Source of the DNA: Paraburkholderia kirstenboschensis
Lineage (GTDB): Bacteria > Pseudomonadota > Gammaproteobacteria > Burkholderiales > Burkholderiaceae
NCBI RefSeq assembly: GCF_904848585.1
Contig: NZ_CAJHCR010000003.1
Coordinates: forward strand, 186,001 to 250,000
DNA: 64,000 bases
Direction of reading: 5' to 3'
Each line of letters opens with the position of its first letter. Within the stretch, counting starts at the first letter, position 1. Shown one piece after another: positions 8,209 to 17,342 of this stretch. A model generated the notes under the pieces. That model ran no database searches. It was not told the DNA's origin and was given only the letters and a program-made list of their open reading frames with translations. Position numbers and translations under genes: made by a program.

Positions 8209-10908
8209 ATGCACAAGCAAGGCAATAGCCACTTCAAATACTTCGTCGGGATTCAGTCGCTGGCAGATATCGCCACGCGCGAAGATCGCGTCTGCGTGCT
8301 CAACATCCTCGGCGGCGAGTCGTCCGATGTGACGCCGGTGAGTCACGCCTTCTCGGGCGCGAATGTGGTGTTCGGCACGGCGCCCGGCAAAGGCGGACAG
8401 GTGCTCGCGACGCCCGCGGGCGACATTCCTGTCTTCAACAATGTGCGAGAGGGTCTGGAAGCCGGCCATCGGTTCAATTCCGGCGTCGTGTATCTGCCGC
8501 CTTCGGCCGCGCGCGACGGCGTGGCCGAGCTGATCCGCGTGAATGCGGACCTGCGCAAGATTTTCATCATCACGGAGAAGATTGCCGTGCACGACGCGCG
8601 TGAGATCCGCGCGATGGGACAGCAGGCGGGCATCGACATCTTCGGCGCAAACGGGCTGGGCGTCGCGGATTCGTGGCAGCGCGTTCGGATCGGCGGCGCG
8701 CTCGGGGGTGACGATCCGGGCGCCACACTGCGCCAGGGATCGATCGCGATCTTCTCGAACTCCGGCGGCTTCAGCACCACGATCGCTCAGTATCTGCGCA
8801 TGAGCGGCTGGGGCACATCGACGGTCATTTCAAGCGGAAAGGATGTCTACATCCACTATGCCGCGCCAGAATTCGCCTTTGCCCTTGCCAACGACGCGCG
8901 CAGCAAGGCCGCCGTGCTGTACTGCGAGCCCGGCGGATACTACGAGGCCGACGCGCACTTCAACAAGCCCGTAGTCGCGTGCGTGGTGGGCCGGTGGAAA
9001 AGCCGTCTCACGCGCGCAGTCGGACATGCGGGCGCGATGGCGGGTGGCGCCGACGATGCGCTCGCGAAGGAACGCTGGTTCAAGGAAAAGTTCGGCGTCG
9101 AACGGCTCTTCACGCCCGACGATCCGTGCTGCTCGGCGATGGGCGCCGTGGTGACGAACATCGCCCATATCCCTGCCGCGCTCACGGCGGTGATGCGCGC
9201 GAATGCAACGATGCCCGACTTCGAGCCCGAAGGCAGCCTCGCGCTCAAGCCGTGGTTCGGCTCGGATCAGGGGCTCGATCTGCCCGGCGATCTCGCGCTT
9301 GCAGTCGTGAGAGCGGTAGCCCCCTATGACGAACAGGTCGCGCGGGTGAATGACCAGGTCGGCGCGATTCCGCCTCGGCAGCCGTTGAAAGACGCCTCGG
9401 GTGCCTCGCAGATGGATGCAAAGACTCAGGTCAGCAGCCTGCACGGCGTATCGATGCTCGAAGCGGCGACGCATTCCTTCGAAGCGAACGTGTGCCTCGC
9501 ACTGTTGCACGAGTTCGGCGGCGCAAACGACGAGAAGCTGATCGACGTCGCGGTCGGCGCGGCAGTGAACCTGTACGGCACGCCTGAACTGGCGGCGGCG
9601 CAAGCGGCACGAGAAGCGGGTAACGCACCCAACGCGGTGCTTGCCGCCGCAGCGGCAATCGTCGGGCCGAACCGCCAGCGCGCGGCGCGCGAGGCAGCGA
9701 GGCTGATGATTGACCGCTTCGCGGCAGCAAAACTCGTGGACGCGTTCGATCGCGATTTCGACGTCGACGCGATAGACACCGAGGGCAGCGCGGCGCTCTT
9801 CTCCGACCATCCCGATCCGGCGGCTGAAGCCATGCTCGCGGGGCTGGCCGCACGCAATGTGAGTTCAGCATTCGTGCGATGGCTCACGAACGGCCCGGGA
9901 CATCCACGCGCGGACGCCGTGCTCGCCGCTATCACGACAACCCTTGCCTGGGGCCCGCTCATGCGCAAGCGCATCTCGCGTCTGACGGCGGAGAACCTGC
10001 CCTGGTGGATGAAGCTCTTCGGCACGCTGATCGGCGCCTCGGCGGACGCGTCGCGCCACCAGCCCGACAGCTTTTGCGAGTTTTCCACCGAGGCACTGCT
10101 CGGCGAGCGCTCGCTGACGGAAGTGGCTTTCGCAGCGCTGCTCGGCGTGAAGCCATCCGCAGACGATCTGTTCGCATTCAGAACGTTGACGGGACTGCTG
10201 CTCACCAACGGACCGGGTGCGATCTCGGCGCAAGGCGCGAAGGGCGCGGTATCGGCGGACGGTCCCGAGTCCCCGGAACGCGTGCAGTTGAACAAGGCGC
10301 TGATGGGTTTTCTCACGCACTCGGGATACACGCACGGCGGCAACGGATATGAAGGTATCGCGTTTCTCAACGACGCGTTTCGCGACAGCGGCCTCGACGA
10401 TCCCGCCGACGCGCATCACGGCGTCGATCTCGAAGCGCTCGCGCGCCGCTCCGTCGAGCGCTACGCGCAGTACAAGGCGCGTCAGAAGCAAGCTGGCAGC
10501 CTCGATATCGTCAAGCTGCCGGGCGTGAACCACCCGGTCTTCAAGGACAAGCCGGTAAATCACGATCCGCGTGAGGTCTTCATCGCCGGGCTTTATGAGG
10601 CGCGCGGCGAATACAACGTGTTTCACGCGTACTACCGCGCGCTGGTGCAGGCCTTGTTCGACGCGGGCGTGTCGCGTACCGTCTACTGCGTCAATGTCGA
10701 TGCCGTGATCGCCGCGTTGCTGCTGAAGATGCTGTGGCAGCCGCTCAAACGCGGGGAGTTCAGCGAAGCGGACCTCGAAACCGCGGCTTTCACGATCTTT
10801 CTCTATCCGCGCATGCTCGGCTGCGCCGCGGAAATCGACGATCACCTCAACCGCGGCCGCAACATGGACACGCGCACACCCGCTTCACAGTGTCGTTTTG
10901 TTGCCTGA
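8209..10908 (+). CDS. ATP-citrate-lyase-like large subunit (CoA-binding/ligase plus citrate-synthase-like lyase domain)
   Basis: This 899-residue protein combines a CoA-binding and ligase half with a citrate-synthase-like half. His273 in VGHAGAMAGG matches the histidine that is phosphorylated in ATP-citrate lyase. In the C-terminal third, HGG (His709), GVNHPV (His775) and NVDA (Asp831) line up by eye with the citrate synthase catalytic triad His274-His320-Asp375. The histidine of SGAH in animal ATP-citrate lyase appears to be Gln675. The ATG at 8209 follows GAGGAG; longer in-frame starts run into the upstream gene. It probably cleaves citrate or a related acid as its CoA ester. Confidence 0.75.
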   Translation: MHKQGNSHFKYFVGIQSLADIATREDRVCVLNILGGESSDVTPVSHAFSGANVVFGTAPGKGGQVLATPAGDIPVFNNVREGLEAGHRFNSGVVYLPPSAARDGVAELIRVNADLRKIFIITEKIAVHDAREIRAMGQQAGIDIFGANGLGVADSWQRVRIGGALGGDDPGATLRQGSIAIFSNSGGFSTTIAQYLRMSGWGTSTVISSGKDVYIHYAAPEFAFALANDARSKAAVLYCEPGGYYEADAHFNKPVVACVVGRWKSRLTRAVGHAGAMAGGADDALAKERWFKEKFGVERLFTPDDPCCSAMGAVVTNIAHIPAALTAVMRANATMPDFEPEGSLALKPWFGSDQGLDLPGDLALAVVRAVAPYDEQVARVNDQVGAIPPRQPLKDASGASQMDAKTQVSSLHGVSMLEAATHSFEANVCLALLHEFGGANDEKLIDVAVGAAVNLYGTPELAAAQAAREAGNAPNAVLAAAAAIVGPNRQRAAREAARLMIDRFAAAKLVDAFDRDFDVDAIDTEGSAALFSDHPDPAAEAMLAGLAARNVSSAFVRWLTNGPGHPRADAVLAAITTTLAWGPLMRKRISRLTAENLPWWMKLFGTLIGASADASRHQPDSFCEFSTEALLGERSLTEVAFAALLGVKPSADDLFAFRTLTGLLLTNGPGAISAQGAKGAVSADGPESPERVQLNKALMGFLTHSGYTHGGNGYEGIAFLNDAFRDSGLDDPADAHHGVDLEALARRSVERYAQYKARQKQAGSLDIVKLPGVNHPVFKDKPVNHDPREVFIAGLYEARGEYNVFHAYYRALVQALFDAGVSRTVYCVNVDAVIAALLLKMLWQPLKRGEFSEADLETAAFTIFLYPRMLGCAAEIDDHLNRGRNMDTRTPASQCRFVA

Positions 10909-11272
10909 CCCACTGGCCTCTGATCGTCGCCGCCACGCTGGCGCAGCCACGCACGGCGGCGCCTAACGGGCGTCGATTGACACTGCGCCGGTACCGGCTC
11001 CGTCGACGATGTCGCCAGAACGATTAGCCGGGTGTAGTGACCGTCCACGGCGTCTCACGATTCACACTGAGTGATTGCGTCCGGGCATGGCCATCGACGG
11101 CGCAGCGGCCACACCGAGCCTCGTTTCCAATACACGCAAAATCCGCCCGTGTTACTCGGCCGTCCGGCGGCACTGCAGACGTTAGGCGCGACGGGCCGGT
11201 TTCGCGGACTCAGCCGTCATTCACGTGAGAGACGCGCGCGTCGTTTTCTGGCCGCTTGCTGCCTTCCGGCGT

Positions 11273-11419
11273 TCAAGGCGGGACCGCATCGCCACCGAGG
11301 ATCTGCATCAAGGTCTTGGCGTTGCGCTGCCCTTGGTCCTCCCAATTGTTGTTCTCTACACCGATAACCGTTACCGGCGAAGGCGAAAGGCCGGGGACGG
11401 GCCATGAGCGGTCACTGGC
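11273..11419 (-). pseudogene. Possible C-terminal gene remnant
   Basis: On the reverse strand one frame is open for 48 codons and ends in a natural-looking tail: VTVIGVENNNWEDQGQRN, then AKTLMQILGGDAVPP and TGA. The composition is unlike the Arg-rich frames around it. There is no start codon with a ribosome site, and an in-frame TAG closes the upstream side. The family is not recognised. It may be the last piece of a lost gene or coincidence. Confidence 0.3.
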
Positions 11420-11773
11420 CTATGCAGAGACGTTGTCATTCAAATGTCGGCTATGCGCCCAGTAGGAGTCCCGTATTTCTGCGACTTTGATCGAACTTTG
11501 ATTGCGCGACGCCGTCGCGCAGCTTTGGCGAACCGGTTGCCGGGCGTGTGACCAGCGTTGCCTTCTGTACCGTGCAGGGCACGCTTGCACCGAAGGACCA
11601 GTTCGAGGTCGCGCTCCTCGTGAGCACGAGGACTCAGCGTCTTGCAGAACCTGGTTGCGCCGGCCTTCGGCCGCGCCACCAAGCGCGTGCTTCGGTTTCG
11701 TCGTCAGCCTCCATTCGCGTCGGTTCGCCCGAGTTCGGTGTGGCTACACGGTTCCCTTTACGTCCACAATGGT

Positions 11774-11785
11774 ATGTTATAACAT
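11774..11785. promoter_or_regulatory. Putative Zur box
   Basis: ATGTTATAACAT is a perfect 12-bp palindrome and matches the core of proteobacterial Zur operators, which have the form of a TGTTATA/TATAACA inverted repeat. It is about 100 bp before the start of a ZnuD-like receptor, where zinc-replete Zur would block transcription. The low-GC word is striking in this GC-rich background. Confidence 0.65.
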
Positions 11786-11887
11786 TGCTGTCGTTTTCTC
11801 CTGTCCCTTTTTCTCCGGCCATCTTTTCAAACTGCGCACCGGCACACGATGCGATGGATATCGTTGCACCGCTGGTGTGACATCGAG

Positions 11888-14014
11888 ATGCGCCGACTAC
11901 ACCGCAAAACTATTGTGACCAAGACCACTACGCGTGTTTCGCCCTGCATCTCTGCCAACTTCCCACGTCTGTCTCCCATAGCGCTGGCCCTCGTCGCACT
12001 CGCAGTTCAGGCGCAGGAGTCGACCGCCTCATCGGCCCCAGGCATTCCGGGCGGCTCCCTTGCGCCCGTGTTCGTGACCGCGAATCCGCTCGGCGACACC
12101 GATCTCATTGCGCCCGCTACGGCGATATACGGCGACGCGTTGACGCTCAGGCAGACGAACTCGCTGGGGCAGACGCTGAATGGCCTACCCGGAGTGTCGA
12201 CGACAACATATGGACCGATGGTCGGCCGTCCGATCATTCGCGGCATGGATGGCGACCGGATCCGGCTTCTGCAAAACGGCGTGGCAGCGTGGGACGCTTC
12301 GTCGCTCTCCTATGATCACGCCGTGCCGCAGGAGCCTCTGACCATTGAGCGCGTCGAGATCGTGCGTGGGCCCGCGGCGCTGCTTTATGGCGGCAACGCG
12401 ATCGGCGGCGTCGTCAATACTATTGACAACCGCATTCCGCGCGAGCCGGTGAACGGCGTGATCGGCGCGGTCGACGCGAGCTATGGCGGCGCCAACGAAG
12501 CGCGCGCCGGCGCAGCCATGGTGGAAGGCGGCAACGGCAGGTTCGCTTTCCACGTCGACGCGTTCGATCGCGACACGAGCAACGAGCGCATCCCTGGCTT
12601 CGCGCATTCGGACGGGCGGCGCGCGCTCGACGGCCCGGACGCCTCCCAGGCGTACGGCAGCATTCCTAACAGTGACGGTCGCTGGCATGGCGGCGCCGTG
12701 GGGACGTCGTACACATGGGCAGACGGTTACGCGGGACTCTCGTACAACGGCTATCAGGCGGACTACGGCTCCGTCGCGGAAGACGACGTGCGCCTGCGCA
12801 TGCATCAGGATCACGTGGCATTCGCATCCGAAGTCCGCAATCTGCAAGGTCCATTCTCGCAAGTGAAATTCGATTTCGGCTACACGGACTACGAACATCG
12901 CGAAATCGACGACGGCGTGACGGGCACCACATTCCGCAATCACGGCTACGAAGCGCGTATCGAAGCGCGGCACCGCAAGATCGGTCCGTTCGAAGGTGCG
13001 ATCGGCGTACAGATTAGTCAGAACACCTTCTCCGCGCTTGGCGACGAAGCGCTGGTGCCGACCACGCAGACCACCAACGTCGCGCTGTTCGGCCTCGAAG
13101 AATGGAACGTGACCGACGCGTTCAAGCTGAGCGCGGGCGCCCGCTACGAACACGTCAAACAGGATCCGACGACCGCAGGCAACGACAAATTCGCGAACGC
13201 CGCGGACCGCGATTTCAATGCGGTGAGCGCGTCGCTCGGCGCATTCTACAAACTCACGCCCGCATGGGCGGTGGCGGGCAATATCGCCTACACGGAACGC
13301 GCGCCCGCCCTGTACGAACTGTTCGCGAACGGTCCGCACGATGCAACCGGCCAGTACCTGATCGGCAATCCGGATGCGCAGAAAGAGAAAGCGGTGTCGG
13401 CCGACCTGTCGCTGCGTTTCACGAGCGGTCCGAACAAAGGCAGCGTTGGCGCGTTTTATAGCCGCTTCAAAAACTATCTGACGGAGTACAACACGGGTCG
13501 TCTCGTGAACGACGACGATGAAGTCGTCCCGCCTGGCACCGACGGCGCACTGAACGAAGCCGTTTATCGTGGCGTTCGCGCCGAATTTTACGGCCTCGAA
13601 TTCGACAGCAAATGGCGCGTGTACCAGCACGGGGCGCATCAGGTGGATGTGTCGCTTGTGGGCGATTACACGCACGCCCGCAACATGGACAACGGTCAGC
13701 CATTGCCGCGCATCGCGCCGTTGCGTGCGACGCTCGCGGTGGATTACGGCTACGGTCCGTTCGGCGCGCGCGCCGAAGTGCAGCACGCGTGGGCGCAACA
13801 TCGCGTGCCCGACGACGATCTGCCGACCGGGAGCTACACGAAGCTCGGCCTTATGTTGATCTACAAATTCCATGTCGGCACGACCAGCTGGCTCGCCTAC
13901 GTACGCGGCGACAACCTGACGAACCAGGAGATTCGCTATGCCAGTTCCGTCGTGCGCGATATCGCGCCGGAAGGCGGGCGCAGCGTCATGGTCGGTTTGC
14001 GCACGACGTTCTGA
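11888..14014 (+). CDS. znuD: TonB-dependent outer-membrane receptor, ZnuD-like (zinc uptake)
   Basis: The 708-residue product has a signal peptide with hydrophobic core IALALVALAVQA and probable cleavage after AVQA, a TonB box-like APVFVTANPL, a plug domain (residues about 50-180, with the RGMDGDRIRLLQNGV and VERVEIVRGPAALLYGGNAIGG type motifs) and a beta-barrel ending in Phe (VMVGLRTTF). A longer in-frame start at 11849 exists, but ATG 11888 puts the signal peptide near the N terminus. The plug sequence and the Zur palindrome support zinc import. A copper or other metal receptor cannot be excluded. Confidence 0.78.
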   Translation: MRRLHRKTIVTKTTTRVSPCISANFPRLSPIALALVALAVQAQESTASSAPGIPGGSLAPVFVTANPLGDTDLIAPATAIYGDALTLRQTNSLGQTLNGLPGVSTTTYGPMVGRPIIRGMDGDRIRLLQNGVAAWDASSLSYDHAVPQEPLTIERVEIVRGPAALLYGGNAIGGVVNTIDNRIPREPVNGVIGAVDASYGGANEARAGAAMVEGGNGRFAFHVDAFDRDTSNERIPGFAHSDGRRALDGPDASQAYGSIPNSDGRWHGGAVGTSYTWADGYAGLSYNGYQADYGSVAEDDVRLRMHQDHVAFASEVRNLQGPFSQVKFDFGYTDYEHREIDDGVTGTTFRNHGYEARIEARHRKIGPFEGAIGVQISQNTFSALGDEALVPTTQTTNVALFGLEEWNVTDAFKLSAGARYEHVKQDPTTAGNDKFANAADRDFNAVSASLGAFYKLTPAWAVAGNIAYTERAPALYELFANGPHDATGQYLIGNPDAQKEKAVSADLSLRFTSGPNKGSVGAFYSRFKNYLTEYNTGRLVNDDDEVVPPGTDGALNEAVYRGVRAEFYGLEFDSKWRVYQHGAHQVDVSLVGDYTHARNMDNGQPLPRIAPLRATLAVDYGYGPFGARAEVQHAWAQHRVPDDDLPTGSYTKLGLMLIYKFHVGTTSWLAYVRGDNLTNQEIRYASSVVRDIAPEGGRSVMVGLRTTF

Positions 14015-15065
14015 CGCGAAGCATGTGCGCGTGCGCCGTCAAGAATCGTGTGGCGCACGCACAGCGCGGCCGGGACAACGTAGTGTCCATGAGATCGGCG
14101 GCTCCATGCACCGGGTCCATGACCGAAGAGGCGATAGAGCGACCACTCTGACGGCGGCAAACTGCCATGACGAGAAATCGCAACGCTGGCCTTTCGATAG
14201 ATCGAATTCCCGGTGTCGTTCGTCTGGCTGAAACTGCGACTCACGGACGGCCGTTGGACCGCGGCAGCGGCCCTCGTAGCGACTCCGGGGCGACCGGCAC
14301 AAGTGGGTCGAAACGGTGAGTTGGTGGATGCCAGAAGCGGCCGTCCCGCTGCGCGGCGCCGTCACCGTCGGCAACCCTCCATATTGCTGACGTCCAAGGG
14401 AATCTCGTCCAACGTCGGCTATGGCCGACATGCGGACTCGGACGATGCTAGCCATTTGTCACCGCTGGCACTCGTCTATCGAAACCGAATGAACTCAGTC
14501 TCGGCGAGCGTGGCAAGCGTCAAACCATAGGGCACTCGCCCTCTCTGCGAAACTGCGAAAAGCTGCTGGACAGTTTATCAACGCCAATGCTCTAGAGGCG
14601 GTAATTCCGCTCGCTCGCGAATTCCGGTTCCATCTCGATCGCCGTTATGCGCCGCAACCGATCACTCCGCAAGTAACCATCCGATTCTCCAGGCGAAGTT
14701 GAAGGGAAATTGAAATACTCCGCTAGCGGCTCGCGACGAGCGGCAGGTGCGCTCTTTACTTTCGGAGTCCATACTAACTTCTCTCTGGAAAGCCACTTTT
14801 CCGGCACAATCCAGGCCCGCGACACAGTAATCGAGTCGTGAGAATACCTTCATCAAAACAATGATTTATAGACATTTGTCATGATGCGGGATGAAAAGTG
14901 CGGACCTTTTTGTGCGTCGATAAAATCTTTCCCCTACCGCCAGTAATGCCTCCATGCATATCGTTAAATTCCGATATATACTTCGTTCTGTAGCGATGCA
15001 GTTCTGTGTTCTGTGGGCACAATCCGCCCACGCCTGACCATTGAAGCAGTTCTGGTAGTTGACGA
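14015..15065. other. Gene-poor stretch of about 1.05 kb after the receptor
   Basis: No frame on either strand has a believable composition, start and ribosome site together. The last 200 bp turn AT-richer (14830-15000) and probably carry the promoter of the ArsR gene. No tRNA, terminator or repeat was recognised. With the similar stretch before the receptor, the znuD-like gene sits isolated between two poorly coding regions. Confidence 0.5.
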
Positions 15066-15383
15066 ATGAAACGAACTCCCACCGCGCCGGACATCGACGC
15101 GATACACAAGGCGCTCGCCAATCCGGTGCGTCGCGAGATTCTTGGCTGGCTGCGCGAGCCGTATGCGCACTTCGCCGATCAGGAACTTCCGCTCGACCAT
15201 GGCGTATGCGCGGGCAAGATCGACGCGCGCTGCGGACTCTCGCAGTCCACCGTGTCGGCCCACCTCGCGGCGTTGCAGCGCGCGGGGCTCGTCACGTCGA
15301 AACGTGTGGGGCAATGGGTGTTCTTCAAACGCAATGAGCCGGTGATTCAGGCGTTCCTCGAGCATATGAACTCGAAGCTCTGA
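15066..15383 (+). CDS. ArsR-family winged-helix regulator
   Basis: The 105-residue protein fits the small ArsR/SmtB fold. The N-terminal helix contains KALANPVRREILGWLRE, the recognition helix CGLSQSTVSAHLAALQRAGL, and the wing VTSKRVGQWVFFKRNE. Three cysteine-free metal-site positions and two cysteines (in GVCAGKID and ARCGLS) suggest thiol or redox sensing rather than a classic metal site. It sits 93 bp upstream of an ene-reductase gene on the same strand, which it probably controls; such ArsR/Old Yellow Enzyme pairs occur in Burkholderiales. Confidence 0.85.
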   Translation: MKRTPTAPDIDAIHKALANPVRREILGWLREPYAHFADQELPLDHGVCAGKIDARCGLSQSTVSAHLAALQRAGLVTSKRVGQWVFFKRNEPVIQAFLEHMNSKL

Positions 15384-15476
15384 CCGGTCTTGCATCGCCG
15401 CTTCCCTTCGCTCTTTCGTTGCAATGCAACTATTTTGGGCTCAAGGCGTCCGCGCCTCAGCCAAAGGTGAACATTT

Positions 15477-16538
15477 ATGCCGACTCTTTTCGATCCGCTG
15501 CAAATTGGCGACCTGACGCTGTCGAACCGCATCATCATGGCGCCGCTCACGCGTCAGCGCGCCGAGGAAATCCGCGTGCCGAACGCGCTGATGGCAAAGT
15601 ACTACGCTGAACGCGCAACGGCGGGCCTCATCATCAGCGAAGCCACTTCCGTGACGCCGCAGGGCGTCGGTTATGCCGAGACGCCGGGCATCTGGTCGCA
15701 GGAACAGGTGGAAGGCTGGAAGCTCGTCACCAACGCAGTGCATGCCGCGGGTGGGAAGATCTTCCTGCAACTATGGCACGTGGGCCGCATTTCCGATCCG
15801 CTGTTTCTCGATGGCGAATTGCCGGTCGCGCCGAGCGCGCTCGCTCCGAAAGGCCACGTGAGCCTCGTGCGTCCGGAGCGCCCGTATGTCACGCCTCGCG
15901 CACTCGAACTCGACGAAATCGCCAGCGTCGTGCAGGCGTTCCGCAAAGGTGCGGAAAACGCGAAAGCGGCAGGCTTCGACGGCGTTGAAGTGCACGGCGC
16001 AAACGGCTATCTGCTCGACCAGTTCCTGCAGGACAGCACCAACAAGCGCACTGACGCCTATGGCGGCCCGATCGAAAATCGCGCGCGTCTGCTGCTCGAA
16101 ATCACCGACGCGTGTATCGACGTGTGGGGCGCAAATCGCGTCGGCGTGCATCTCGCGCCGCGCCGCGACTCGCACGACATGGGCGACTCGGATCCGGCCG
16201 CAACCTTCGGCTATGTGGCTCGCGAGCTCGGCAAGCGCAAGATCGCGTTCATCGCCGCGCGCGAAGCATTGGGTGAAGACCGTCTTGGCCCGCAGCTGAA
16301 GAAGGAGTTCGGCGGCCCGTACATCGCGAACGAGAAGTTCACGAAGGAAACCGCGCAGCAAGTACTCGACGCAGGCGAAGCGGACGCGGTAGCGTGGGGC
16401 CAGTTGTTCATCGCGAATCCGGACCTCGTGCGCCGTTTTGCGACCAATGCGCCGTTGAACAAGCCGAATCCCGCCACGTACTACGCACGTGGCGAGACGG
16501 GTTACATCGATTACCCGGCGCTTGAAACGGTGGAGTAA
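15477..16538 (+). CDS. NADH:flavin oxidoreductase, Old Yellow Enzyme family (NemA-like)
   Basis: The 353-residue FMN-dependent TIM-barrel enzyme starts with LFDPLQIGDLTLSNRIIMAP, carries the substrate-site pair in EVHGANGYLLDQFL, and the NKRTDAYGG segment typical of N-ethylmaleimide and xenobiotic reductases. It should reduce activated alkenes or nitro compounds with NAD(P)H. The usual C-terminal FMN-phosphate region is present as DAVAWGQLFIANPDL, with Trp-Gly-Gln in place of the commoner Phe-Gly-Arg. The ATG at 15477 begins at the family N terminus. Regulation by the adjacent ArsR protein is inferred. Confidence 0.9.
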   Translation: MPTLFDPLQIGDLTLSNRIIMAPLTRQRAEEIRVPNALMAKYYAERATAGLIISEATSVTPQGVGYAETPGIWSQEQVEGWKLVTNAVHAAGGKIFLQLWHVGRISDPLFLDGELPVAPSALAPKGHVSLVRPERPYVTPRALELDEIASVVQAFRKGAENAKAAGFDGVEVHGANGYLLDQFLQDSTNKRTDAYGGPIENRARLLLEITDACIDVWGANRVGVHLAPRRDSHDMGDSDPAATFGYVARELGKRKIAFIAAREALGEDRLGPQLKKEFGGPYIANEKFTKETAQQVLDAGEADAVAWGQLFIANPDLVRRFATNAPLNKPNPATYYARGETGYIDYPALETVE

Positions 16539-16592
16539 GCGCAAACACGCGGCCGTGAAAACAGCCGTAATGCGGCTGTAAAACGCAGCGAA

Positions 16593-16646
16593 AAGCGGCG
16601 GGCGTCGGCGGAGAATGAATCTCCGGCGGCGCCCGCCGCTTATTTT
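16593..16646 (+). terminator. Strong GC-rich hairpin, probable terminator of the ene-reductase gene
   Basis: AAGCGGCGGGCG (16593-16604) pairs exactly with CGCCCGCCGCTT (16630-16641), and the inner GGAGA/TCTCC pair lengthens the stem. ATTTTCG follows. It begins 55 bp after the stop of the Old Yellow Enzyme gene and ends before the convergent acetyltransferase gene, so it may act in both directions. Confidence 0.7.
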
Positions 16647-16682
16647 CGTCTGCGGCGGCGCTCGCCTCTGGACGGCAAACCG

Positions 16683-17270
16683 TCAGCCAAGATCGCGCCG
16701 CATGAACACGCGTTTCGACTCGTCGAGACCTCGTGCGATATGTGCATCGCGCCGTGCGAGCAGACCCGCATCGAGTTCAGCTTCTTCTATATCGCGGAAA
16801 CCGAGACGCCGGTAATACGGTGCATTCCAGGGCACTTCGCGATACGTCGACAAGACCAGTTGCATCATCTGCCGCGAGCGCGCGAGTTGCGCGACCTGCT
16901 CGATCAGCGCCGCGCCGATGCGTCGACCGGCATGCGACGTCAGTACATCGAGCTCCTGGATGTAGATGCGCGCGGGCTGCGGTTCGAACATCACGAATCC
17001 GACGCATGTTCCGCCGGCATTCACCGCCACGATCAACTCCCGTGCCGCGATCTTCCGTTCCACGAGAGCGAGACTCATTGGCGGCGCATCCGCGATACCC
17101 GACATGCCGACGCTGACAAAGCGCAAGCTTGCCTCGAATTCGATCGTGCGAACCGTTTCGGCATCGTGGGGCGCGGCAAGACGGAAGGTCACATCGGCTA
17201 ACTGTTGCATGGTGTCTGACGGTTGATGTTCGGCTCGTTCACGGATGCGACACGCGATATTGACATCCAC
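16683..17270 (-). CDS. GNAT-family N-acetyltransferase
   Basis: The 195-residue frame contains the acetyl-CoA-binding core of the GNAT fold: strand IYIQELDVL, then a loop and helix SHAGRRIGAALIEQVAQLA (R/Q-x-x-G-x-G/A pattern), and the late motif WNAPYYRRLGFRDIEE. The substrate is unknown. The start is uncertain: ATG at 17270 gives 195 residues, while ATG at 17210 (MQQLADVTFRLA) gives 175 and puts the domain at the N terminus; neither has a strong ribosome site. It diverges from the DedA gene. Confidence 0.8.
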   Translation of the reverse strand: MDVNIACRIRERAEHQPSDTMQQLADVTFRLAAPHDAETVRTIEFEASLRFVSVGMSGIADAPPMSLALVERKIAARELIVAVNAGGTCVGFVMFEPQPARIYIQELDVLTSHAGRRIGAALIEQVAQLARSRQMMQLVLSTYREVPWNAPYYRRLGFRDIEEAELDAGLLARRDAHIARGLDESKRVFMRRDLG

Positions 17271-17342
17271 GCGGCCAAATACACAAGTATCCGCGCGGCC
17301 GCGGGACTACACTGCTGAACATCCGACAACCATGGGGCCGGC

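Larger units (their letters stand above)
10909..11887. other. Gene-poor stretch of about 980 bp before the TonB-dependent receptor
   Basis: Only short Arg-rich frames occur on both strands, none with a ribosome site and believable composition. Two things stand out: an open reverse-strand fragment at 11273-11419 that reads like the end of a real protein, and the Zur-type palindrome at 11774-11785 just before the receptor gene. The rest looks like decayed or spacer DNA. Confidence 0.5.

Noticed and set aside
12185..13873. A 562-codon reverse-strand frame
   Set aside because: It is opposite the TonB-dependent receptor and has Arg/Val-rich composition with no recognisable motif.
14213..14530. 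A 105-codon forward frame in the gene-poor region after the receptor
   Set aside because: The second half is Arg- and Ser-rich, no ribosome site precedes the ATG, and no domain is visible.
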